This document shows, piece after piece, positions 1-7,900 of a stretch of 7,988 bases of DNA. The notes beneath the pieces were generated by a model, which saw nothing but the letters and a program-made list of their open reading frames with translations, ran no database searches and had not been told where the DNA came from. Position numbers and translations under genes: made by a program. The DNA is taken from positions 1 to 7,988 of the forward strand of contig DIFH01000045.1 in NCBI GenBank assembly GCA_002427615.1, given 5' to 3'. This DNA is from Paludibacter sp. UBA5753. GTDB taxonomy: Bacteria; Bacteroidota; Bacteroidia; Bacteroidales; Paludibacteraceae. The number at the start of each line of letters is the position of its first letter. Position 1 is the first letter of the stretch.

Positions 1-152
1 TTCTATTGACGGCGTCTGCGATTAGCGGTTATTTTAATTTTGTCATCAAATGTTAAATATATTTTCTACTATTTATTTAAGATCTTCATTTTATGTAATT
101 TACGATATTTTATTTTCCATTTACTCTTTTTTGTTTATTTTTGTTTTCAATT
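1..152. other. AT-rich leader upstream of the hsd operon, no gene seen
   Basis: No coding region can be supported here. The first 30 or so bases are noticeably richer in G+C than what follows and could be the tail of an upstream gene. The plus-strand frames there close at 25 (TAG) and 54 (TAA), but there is too little to identify a product. From about 31 to 152 the sequence is strongly T- and A-rich: 10 G+C in 60 bases for 61-120. That fits an intergenic promoter and leader region. There is no convincing hairpin terminator, tRNA or inverted repeat other than short AT palindromes such as AAATATATTT at 55-64. There is no Shine-Dalgarno-like purine run just before the hsdM ATG, as is common in Bacteroidota. 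Confidence 0.6.
35..42 (+). promoter_or_regulatory. Candidate Bacteroidota-type -7 promoter element for the hsd operon
   Basis: TAATTTTG at 35-42 matches the TAnnTTTG -7 consensus known for the Bacteroidota primary sigma factor. Transcription would begin near 49 and leave a leader of roughly 100 nt before hsdM. The partner -33 TTG element is weak: the nearest upstream TTG (6-8) is 26 bases away, longer than the usual spacing. A second match, TATTTTTG at 136-143, lies just before the gene and would give an almost leaderless message, but it sits in a T-rich run where chance matches are expected. The call depends on the Bacteroidota assignment. Confidence 0.3.
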
Positions 153-2561
153 ATGGCAATAAAGAAATCAGAATTATATAGTTCGTTGTGGGCAAGCTGT
201 GACGAACTGCGTGGAGGGATGGATGCAAGCCAGTATAAAGATTATGTATTGGTGATGCTCTTTGTTAAGTATATCAGCGACAAGTGGGCAAATCAACTTT
301 ATGCACCAATTACAATACCACATGGAGCCAGTTTTAAAGATATGGTTGCCCTCAAAGGTAAAGCGGATATTGGAGACCAAATCAACAAAAAGATTATTGC
401 GCCCCTAAAGGATGCCAATAACCTTTCGGATATGCCCGACTTTAACGATGTAACCAAGCTGGGTGATGGTAAGGAAATGGTCGACCGACTCACCAACCTG
501 ATTGCTATTTTTGAAAAACCGGAGTTGGACTTTAGTAAAAACCGTGCCGAAGGTGATGATATTTTAGGTGACGCCTATGAGTACCTGATGCGCCACTTTG
601 CTACCGAAAGTGGAAAAAGTAAAGGACAGTTTTATACCCCTGCGGAAGTCAGCCGCATTATGGCGATGATTATTGGTATTTCCAAAGCGGAAACAACTGC
701 AAAAACAGAAGTTTACGACCCCACTTGTGGTTCCGGTTCTCTGTTGTTACGCATCGGTACAGCTGCAAAAGCCAAAGTAACCCTATTTGGACAGGAAAAA
801 GATTCTGCTACCTCTGCCCTGGCCCGTATGAATATGATTCTGCACGATTACCCAACTGCCGAAATAAAACAAGGCAACACGCTGGCAAAACCACTTTTTG
901 AGGAACACGGAAACATGAAGCAATTCGACTATGTGGTTGCCAATCCTCCATTTAGCGACAAACGTTGGAGTAACGGTTTATCACTTCCTGAAGATGGGAA
1001 ATACAATCGCTTTGAAAGCTATGGTGTTCCACCATCTAAAAACGGTGATTTCGCTTACCTGCTCCACATTGTACGCTCGCTTAAGCGTCATGGCAAAGGT
1101 GCTTGCATTTTGCCGCATGGTGTTTTGTTTCGGGGAAATGCAGAAGCCGAAATTCGCAAGAACCTCATCAAAAAAGGCTATATCAAAGGGATTATTGGCT
1201 TACCGGCCAACTTATTCTTTGGCACAGGTATTCCAGCTTGTATTATTGTGCTGGATAAAGAGAATGCTCATAACCGCAAAGCCATTTTTATGATTGATGC
1301 CAGCAAAGGCTTCAAAAAAGATGGCAATAAAAACCGTTTGCGCGAACAGGATATTCGCAAAATAACCGACGTGTTCAACAATGAAACCATTATCAGCGGT
1401 TACAGCAAAATGATTTATGTTTCCACCATCGAGGAAAACGAGTACAATCTGAATATCCCGCGCTACATCGATGCACAGGAAAAGGAAGACATACAAGATA
1501 TTGATGCACATTTAAACGGTGGAATCCCCGATGCCGACATCAACGATTTGAAAAGGTACTGGAAGGTGTTTCCAACCTTAAAAGGCGATTTATTCAGCCA
1601 ATCACGCCCCGGTTATTCCAATTTGAATATTGAGCACGACCAAATCAACAATACCATTTACGGGCATCCCGAATTTGTATCGTTTATGGGCAAAATGAAT
1701 GTACTTTTTGCCACTTGGGAAAAGGAATCCGAGACTTACCTGAAAGCCTTGGATAAAGACTGCCACCCGAAACAAGTGATAGCAGATATTTCCGATAACC
1801 TGTTAAACGCTTACGAAAACAAACCCCTGGTTGACAATTACGATGTGTACCAACACCTGTTAAGTTATTGGTACGATGTAATGCAGGACGATGCCTACAT
1901 TATTTCTTATGATGGCTGGAAGGCGGAAACCTATCGCATTCTGGTAGAGAACAAGCAGAAGAAAATGGTAGATAAAGGTTGGGCCTGCGACCTTATTCCG
2001 AAGGAATTGGTTATTAACCGTTATTTTTTTATTGAAAAAGGCACTCTAACAGAATTGGAAAACACCAAAGAAACATTGAGTAGCGAAATTTCCGAAATGG
2101 AGGAAGAACACGGTGGCGAAGAAGGACTTTTTGAAGAACTCGACAAAATAAATAAAGGCAATGCCCAAAAACGCATCCAGGAAATACAACAGGAAAAAGA
2201 CCCCGATTTAAAAGACGAACTAAAGGCTTTGCAAACCTATGTAAAATTACATACCCAGTTGGCTACTACCAACAAACAGATTAAAGAAAAAGAACAGGAG
2301 TTAGATGATAAACTCTATGCCAAATATCCACAACTTACCGTTGAGGAAATAAAATCACTGGTGATAAACGACAAATGGCTGACCTCCATTAAAAATGCCA
2401 TCAGCTCTGAAATAGACCAGATTAGCCAGCGTTTAACCAACCGTATTAAAGAACTGGCTGAACGCTACGACACCCCACTTCCCGAAACTAATAAACTGGT
2501 AGATGATTTGGAAGCTGCCGTTAATGCTCACCTTCAAAAAATGGGATTCTCATGGAATTAG
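153..2561 (+). CDS. hsdM: Type I restriction-modification DNA methyltransferase subunit HsdM
   Basis: Predicted N6-adenine DNA methyltransferase subunit. With HsdS it methylates the host's own target sites using S-adenosylmethionine, and it is also needed for restriction by the full HsdR-M-S complex. Visible parts, numbered from the ATG at 153 (802 aa), are an HsdM N-terminal helical domain (about 5-140, including LWASCDELRGGMD), motif X GQFYTP (158-163), the SAM-binding motif I DPTCGSGS (189-196), and the catalytic motif IV NPPF (264-267). The conserved core closes around NIPRY (434-438). About 360 further residues follow, with a charged, coiled-coil-like stretch from about 630 to 780. Many HsdM proteins are near 500 aa, so this belongs to the longer subfamily. 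An in-frame TTG at 141 would add four residues, but the ATG is preferred because MAIKKSELYSSLW is a typical HsdM beginning. It is first in the operon and its end overlaps hsdS by 10 bp. All key residues are present, so it should be active. Confidence 0.97.
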   Translation: MAIKKSELYSSLWASCDELRGGMDASQYKDYVLVMLFVKYISDKWANQLYAPITIPHGASFKDMVALKGKADIGDQINKKIIAPLKDANNLSDMPDFNDVTKLGDGKEMVDRLTNLIAIFEKPELDFSKNRAEGDDILGDAYEYLMRHFATESGKSKGQFYTPAEVSRIMAMIIGISKAETTAKTEVYDPTCGSGSLLLRIGTAAKAKVTLFGQEKDSATSALARMNMILHDYPTAEIKQGNTLAKPLFEEHGNMKQFDYVVANPPFSDKRWSNGLSLPEDGKYNRFESYGVPPSKNGDFAYLLHIVRSLKRHGKGACILPHGVLFRGNAEAEIRKNLIKKGYIKGIIGLPANLFFGTGIPACIIVLDKENAHNRKAIFMIDASKGFKKDGNKNRLREQDIRKITDVFNNETIISGYSKMIYVSTIEENEYNLNIPRYIDAQEKEDIQDIDAHLNGGIPDADINDLKRYWKVFPTLKGDLFSQSRPGYSNLNIEHDQINNTIYGHPEFVSFMGKMNVLFATWEKESETYLKALDKDCHPKQVIADISDNLLNAYENKPLVDNYDVYQHLLSYWYDVMQDDAYIISYDGWKAETYRILVENKQKKMVDKGWACDLIPKELVINRYFFIEKGTLTELENTKETLSSEISEMEEEHGGEEGLFEELDKINKGNAQKRIQEIQQEKDPDLKDELKALQTYVKLHTQLATTNKQIKEKEQELDDKLYAKYPQLTVEEIKSLVINDKWLTSIKNAISSEIDQISQRLTNRIKELAERYDTPLPETNKLVDDLEAAVNAHLQKMGFSWN

Positions 2562-3856
2562 AGGAAGGTTATAAAAATACAGAGGTGGGAGTAATTCCTG
2601 AAGATTGGAAGGTAAAATCTTTAGGTAATCTTGGTGATGTTAGAATGTGTAAAAGAATTTTTAGTTATCAAACTAAAGATAGTGGAGATATTCCCTTCTA
2701 TAAAATTGGCACCTTTGGGAAGGAACCCGATGCATATATTTCCAAAGAAATTTATTGTGAGTTTAGAAAAAAATATTCTTTCCCACGAATAGGGTCTGTT
2801 TTAATTTCTGCTGCGGGTACAATTGGAAAAACGATTGTCTATAATGGTGAGGATTCATACTTTCAAGATTCAAATATTGTGTGGATTGAAAATAACAATC
2901 AAGTAATTCCCAATGAATATTTAAAACACGTTTTTTCAATTGTTAAATTTAGAACAGAAGGAGGTACTATTCAAAGGCTTTACAATAATATTTTAAAAAA
3001 TGGATTATTTCCACTTCCCCCAACCCTCACTGAGCAAAAAGCCATTGCCCAGGTACTATCCGATACCGATGCCCTTATTCAAGCCCTCGAAAAAAAGATA
3101 GCCAAGAAAAAACTCCTAAGAAAAGGTGTAGTACAAAAATTACTTGAACATAAGGAAGTCTGGGAAACGCAAGATTTTGAAAGTTTATGTAAGACATTCA
3201 CCAAGCAAACTGGGTTCGACTACTCAACTCATATAAAACCAAATCTACTAAATAGTTATCAGAGAGGGACCATCCCCTTTATCCAAAATAAAGATTTTGA
3301 GGGATTTTGGTTCAATTTTGAAACAGACTACTACATCCCAGAGAAGGTTGCCGATAAATTTCCAATGATATTACTGGATGAATGGTGTTTACTGATTTCT
3401 ATTTCAGGGAAAATTGGCAATGTAGGTATTTTCCAAAATGCAAAAAAATCATTTATCGGAGGAGCAATTGCAATTGCCAAATTTAAAAATCCTAGACTAT
3501 TAAATTGGGTAATGATTTATCTACAATCGGAGGAAGGACAGGCTAAGCTATTTAATAACGTTAAAGCAGGTTCACATCAGAATCTGATACTTGATGATAT
3601 TAGAAAAATAATTGTGCCAATTCCCAGACAAGAGGAACAAAAACTCATTGCTGACACTCTTAGCGATATTGACAGAGAAATAGACCAACTTGAGCGAAAG
3701 TCTGCCAAATATAAGATGGTAAAGCAAGGCATGATGCAGCAATTACTAACCGGAAAAATCAGATTAGTAAAACCAAATTCAAAAGTAAAGGAAGAAGATT
3801 TGGCAATGGTTGCCGAACCCCACGCAAACTATAATTATCAAGCGTATGGGAAATAA
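2552..3856 (+). CDS. hsdS: Type I restriction-modification specificity subunit HsdS
   Basis: DNA-recognition subunit (434 aa) that should set the bipartite target for both methylation and cleavage. It has the classic two-fold layout: target recognition domain 1 (about 13-155, opening with GVIPEDWK), a helical conserved spacer (161-198), target recognition domain 2 (about 203-355), and a second helical spacer (362-399) followed by GKIRL and a short charged tail. The two spacers share 20 of 38 residues and form the coiled-coil ruler that holds the recognition domains apart and binds HsdM. The ATG at 2552 lies inside the last codons of hsdM, so translation is probably coupled. Its own 3' end overlaps the nuclease gene by 11 bp. 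The recognition domains are much richer in A+T than the spacer or hsdM, as expected if they were exchanged by recombination. The target sequence cannot be read from the protein. There is no frameshift or internal stop. Confidence 0.96.
   Translation: MELEEGYKNTEVGVIPEDWKVKSLGNLGDVRMCKRIFSYQTKDSGDIPFYKIGTFGKEPDAYISKEIYCEFRKKYSFPRIGSVLISAAGTIGKTIVYNGEDSYFQDSNIVWIENNNQVIPNEYLKHVFSIVKFRTEGGTIQRLYNNILKNGLFPLPPTLTEQKAIAQVLSDTDALIQALEKKIAKKKLLRKGVVQKLLEHKEVWETQDFESLCKTFTKQTGFDYSTHIKPNLLNSYQRGTIPFIQNKDFEGFWFNFETDYYIPEKVADKFPMILLDEWCLLISISGKIGNVGIFQNAKKSFIGGAIAIAKFKNPRLLNWVMIYLQSEEGQAKLFNNVKAGSHQNLILDDIRKIIVPIPRQEEQKLIADTLSDIDREIDQLERKSAKYKMVKQGMMQQLLTGKIRLVKPNSKVKEEDLAMVAEPHANYNYQAYGK
3032..3145 (+). 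repeat. HsdS conserved helical region 1 (first copy of internal protein repeat)
   Basis: This encodes HsdS residues 161-198, starting EQKAIAQVLSDTDALIQALE and ending GVVQKLL. It is the first half of a protein-level repeat whose partner lies 201 residues downstream. The copies match at 20 of 38 residues, but their DNA has diverged, so they are ancient domain duplicates and not a recent recombination target. The DNA around this element is clearly richer in G+C (29 of 60 at 3001-3060) than the preceding recognition domain (14 of 60 at 2941-3000). Confidence 0.85.
3635..3748 (+). repeat. HsdS conserved helical region 2 (second copy of internal protein repeat)
   Basis: This encodes HsdS residues 362-399, starting EQKLIADTLSDIDREIDQLE and ending GMMQQLL. 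It pairs with residues 161-198. The equal offset between the copies gives HsdS its pseudo-two-fold symmetry, so the two recognition domains read the two halves of a split target while the paired helices fix the spacing between them. Confidence 0.85.
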
Positions 3857-4898
3857 CGACAAACTAGAAAGCGGAAATTTACTGCACAACCGGGGATTGC
3901 TATCCGAAATCAAAAGCCTGATTGATGAAAGCAGACAAAGGGCAGCAAGCGCTGTAAACGCTGAGCTTACAGCGCTCTATTGGAATATCGGCAAACGGAT
4001 TAGGACCGATATCCTTAAAAACGAACGGGCAGCATATGGAAAACAAATTCTCGCAACACTGTCGCAACAATTAACGCTGGCATACGGAAAAGGGTGGAGT
4101 GAGCAGCAACTCAGGCATTGTCTCCGTTTTGCTGAGATTTTTCCCAATAAAGAAATTGTATACGCACTGCGTATAGAATTGAGTTGGACCCATATTCGTC
4201 AGCTTATCTTTATTGATGATGAATTAAAACGAACTTTTTACATTGAAATGTGCAAACTCGAAAAATGGAGTTCGCGCACACTTCAAAACCGCATCAATTC
4301 CATGCTCTTCGAGCGCACAGCCATCAGCAAAAATCCCGAAGAAACCATTAAGAACGACCTGGCAAAACTTGAAAAAGAACAGAAACTCAATCCCGACCTG
4401 GTTTTTCGCGATCCTTACTTTCTCGATTTCCTCGGTTTGTCCGACACCTACTCCGAAAAAGATTTAGAAGAGGCCATCCTCGTCGAGCTTCAACGCTTTA
4501 TTGTGGAACTGGGTAGCGATTTTGCCTTCCTTGCCCGGCAAAAGCGCATTTCAATCGACAACCGCGATTACTACATCGACCTGCTGTTTTACCACCGCCG
4601 CTTAAAATCGCTGGTGGCTATCGACCTGAAAATTGGCGAGTTCGAAGCAGGGTTCAAAGGCCAAATGGAACTTTACCTGAACTACCTCGAAAAGCACGAA
4701 ATGGTGGAAGGCGAGAACAGTCCCATCGGGCTGATTCTATGTGCCGGTAAAAACCACGAACACATCGAGTTGATGCAACTACGTAATGGCAATATCAGGG
4801 TTGCAGAGTACTTGACCCTGTTGCCGCCAAAAGAAGTACTGGAGCAAAAACTGCATAAAGCCATTGAAATAGCGCAATCACGCATGAGTGAAGAATAA
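3846..4898 (+). CDS. YhcG/DUF1016-family PD-(D/E)XK nuclease inside the hsd operon
   Basis: Predicted nuclease of 350 aa, close to the usual size for the YhcG/DUF1016 family. The N-terminal half (about 12-180) resembles the DUF1016 N-terminal domain, including ALYWNIGKRI and ELSWTHIRQL. The C-terminal half (about 195-345) is the PD-(D/E)XK fold. It contains E209/E214 in the leading helix, D245 in YYIDLLFYH, D260 and K262 in the IDLK motif, and a trailing QxxxY (Q273, Y277). The catalytic set looks complete. The family was placed among PD-(D/E)XK enzymes by remote homology, and its substrate and role are poorly established. It is not a canonical type I subunit. The ATG at 3846 is preferred; an in-frame TTG at 3810 would add 12 residues deep inside hsdS. 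It overlaps hsdS by 11 bp and ends 4 bp before hsdR, so it is very probably co-expressed. The 3' half is richer in G+C (119 of 240 at 4501-4740) than its neighbours. An accessory defence or quality-control nuclease is the most likely role (inference). Confidence 0.92.
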   Translation: MGNNDKLESGNLLHNRGLLSEIKSLIDESRQRAASAVNAELTALYWNIGKRIRTDILKNERAAYGKQILATLSQQLTLAYGKGWSEQQLRHCLRFAEIFPNKEIVYALRIELSWTHIRQLIFIDDELKRTFYIEMCKLEKWSSRTLQNRINSMLFERTAISKNPEETIKNDLAKLEKEQKLNPDLVFRDPYFLDFLGLSDTYSEKDLEEAILVELQRFIVELGSDFAFLARQKRISIDNRDYYIDLLFYHRRLKSLVAIDLKIGEFEAGFKGQMELYLNYLEKHEMVEGENSPIGLILCAGKNHEHIELMQLRNGNIRVAEYLTLLPPKEVLEQKLHKAIEIAQSRMSEE

Positions 4899-4902
4899 AA
4901 TT

Positions 4903-7900
4903 ATGATCAACATTGATGACTTGGAACGCAAAACGCAAAACCGCGTTGTAAAACTCTTTAAAGAGGAATTAAAATATATCTACCTCGGTAACTGGGAAGA
5001 GCGGGAAGGTAATAGTAATATTGAGGAGGAATTGCTAAAAAAATACTTGTCACGCAAAGGGTATTCCGAGCTTCATATTAGCAAAGCCATTTTTGAGTTA
5101 CAGCAGGTAGCCACCAACTTTAGCGATAGCCTATACACCACCAATAAAAATGTGTATAGCAAACTACGTTTTGGCGTTCAGGTAAAAGTAAGTGCCGGTG
5201 AGAATTATGATACGATAAAACTGATTAATTGGCAAGAACCGCAGGAGAATGATTTTTATATAGCGGAAGAAGTTACTTATAAAGGTAATAAAACCAAACG
5301 ACCTGATATTGTGCTTTACATCAATGGTATTGCCATTGCAGTGTTGGAGCTAAAACGAGGCATTGTGGATATTGGTGAAGGTATTCGTCAAAACATCACC
5401 AATTTACAGGACCGTTTCATCAAACCATTTTTCGCAACTAATCAGATTCTCTTTGCTGGAAACGATTCGGAAGGTTTGTGTTATGGTACCATCAGTAGCG
5501 AAGAAAAATATTACCTCAAATGGAAAGAAGATGTTGATGATACTTCACGACTGATGCTCGATAAATACCTGATTAAGATGTGCAGCAAAGAACGAATTAT
5601 TGAATTGCTGTACGATTTTGTCATATACGATGCAGGGATAAAAAAACTCCCCCGTGTTCATCAATATTTTGGTATCAAAGAAGCGCAAAAGTTTGTCAAC
5701 CGTTATGAAGGAGGCATCATTTGGCATACCCAGGGCAGCGGGAAAAGTTTGACAATGGTTTATTTGGCAAAGTGGATATTGGAAAGTAATTCCAATGCTC
5801 GCATTGCCATAATAACCGACAGAGACGAACTCGACAAACAGATAGAAGATGTGTTTACCGATGCCGGTGAAGCCATTTTCCGAACCTCAAGCGGCAACGA
5901 TTTGATGGGTAAACTGGTACAGCCATTGCCCCGCATATTATGTTCATTGGTACATAAATTCGGCAGAAGGGATGTGGATAATTTTAACCGGTTTATCGCT
6001 GAGCTCCAGAATAATCCCATTCAGGTATCAGGGGAGTTGTTTATTTTTGTGGATGAATGCCACCGCACCCAAAGCGGAAAGTTGCACAAAACCATGAAAA
6101 CCATGTTGCCCAACGCGGTATTTATTGGCTTTACGGGAACTCCTTTGCTTAAAAAAGACAAACAAACCAGTCTGGAGGTTTTTGGCAGGTACATTCACAC
6201 CTACAAATTCAACGAGGGTGTCGATGATAAAGTAATTCTCGACTTAATGTATGAAGCTCGCGATATCGACCAAAAACTAACTTCCCAAAAAAAAGTGGAT
6301 GAATGGTTTAAGGCCAAGACAAAGGGTTTGAATGACTTCCAGAGAGCAGAACTTAAAAAGAAATGGGGGACAATGCAAAATGTACTCAGCAGCCGTTCCC
6401 GGATGGAAAAAATTGTAATCGACATCATTTTTGATTTTTCAACCAAAAGACTTTTGATGTCATCTCGCAGCAATGCCATCCTGGTTGCCAACTCAATTTA
6501 CGAAGCATGCGAGTATTATAAACTGTTTCAAAAAACAGCCTTTAAAGACAAATGTGCGGTTGTAACGTCATACAATCCACAATCAAGTGATGTATCTACC
6601 GAAGATACCGGAGCAAATACAGAAACACAAAAAGAATCCATTTATAATTTATATGAAGAGTTATTAAAAGACGTAATTCCTCAGGCCAATAAATCCAAAA
6701 CGGAGGTTTACGAGGATTGGGCAAAAGCAAAGTTCAAGAAAGAACCGGCGAATATGAAACTGTTAATTGTTGTCCAAAAATTATTAACCGGATTTGATGC
6801 ACCTGCTTGTGCCTACATATATTTGGATAAGACCATGCAAGACCACGGCTTGTTCCAGGCCATTTGCCGAACAAATCGTGTCGATGGCGATGATAAAGAC
6901 TTTGGATATATCATTGACTACAGAGGCTTGTTTGATAATGTAGGCAAGGCAATTTCAGTATATACTTCTGAATTGGATACAGAAACGTTTCAAAAAGTGG
7001 ATATAGATATCATGCTTCAAGACCGTTTGGAAGCAGGTAAAAAACGCCTGGATAATGCGATGGAGGAATTGGTATTACTTTGTGAATCGGTTGAAACTCC
7101 TAAAGGTGTTTTAGAATACCAGCATTACTTTTGTGGTAATCCGGAAAATGAAAACGACCTCAAGGATACTGCACTGAGACGTACTCAGCTCTACAAAAAA
7201 ACAGTTGCTTTTATTCGTGCCTATGCCAACATTGCAGAGGAATTGGAAGAAGCCGGTTACACAGTACATGAGATAAAAGACATCGAAAAAGAATTGGATT
7301 TTTATATCAAGCTTCGTGAGCAGATTAGAAAAGCTTCCGGTGAAACTTTGGATATGAAAACTTACGAAGCGGATATGCGATACCTGTTGGATGCGTATAT
7401 TCAGGCGGAGGATCCGGAAGATATCACTCCATTTGATGGGATGTCATTACTGGATATTATTTCAAATGAAGGAGTGGCAGCAGCCCTCGAATCGTTGCCA
7501 AAAGGCATGAAAGGGAATCAGGGTGCAATTGCTGAAACCATCGCCAATAATGTTCGGCGCAAAATCATCAAAGATCAACATTTAGACCCTGCATTTTTCG
7601 AGTTGATGTCCAAATTGTTGGATGAGCTTATCAAACAACGTAAAGCAAATGCAATAACGTACGAAGAATATTTAAAACGAATTGCAGAGCTGGCTAAAAA
7701 AGCCAATTCAGGACAGGATGATGATACTCCTGTCATTATCAAAACCGCAGGAATGAGAGCCTTATACAACAACCTCGATAAAGATGATAAACTGGTTGTG
7801 TTGTTAGACAGCGTGATTAAAATCAATAGCCCCGCTGATTGGAGAGGCAACCCGGCAAAGGAAAAAGTAGTCAAAAGAAATATATACCAGGCATTGGTTA

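Noticed and set aside
55..64. Palindrome AAATATATTT in the leader as an operator
   Set aside because: Short AT palindromes are common by chance in DNA this rich in A+T, and no regulator gene such as a controller protein is present in the window.
174..496. Open frames on the minus strand opposite hsdM
   Set aside because: They lie wholly opposite a strongly conserved methyltransferase, resemble no family I know and have no independent start signals. They are shadows of the real gene.
2590..3630. hsdS as part of an invertible specificity shufflon
   Set aside because: No second or partial hsdS, no inverted repeats and no recombinase gene are present in the window. The two helical regions match at protein level only.
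3810..3845. Upstream TTG start for the nuclease gene
   Set aside because: It would extend the overlap with hsdS to 47 bp and add 12 residues without family support. The ATG at 3846 gives a normal-length protein and a typical coupled overlap.
3846..4898. Nuclease gene as a detached HsdR nuclease domain
   Set aside because: Its architecture (DUF1016-type N-terminal half, YYIDLLFYH and IDLK motifs) differs from the HsdR N-terminal domain, which is present and complete in the following gene.
6287..6294. Run of eight A residues inside hsdR (with shorter A7/T7 runs in hsdS and hsdM) as a possible phase-variation slippage tract
   Set aside because: The tract is short, encodes ordinary lysines in the open frame, and such runs are expected in AT-rich coding DNA. 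There is no evidence of length variation in a single sequence.
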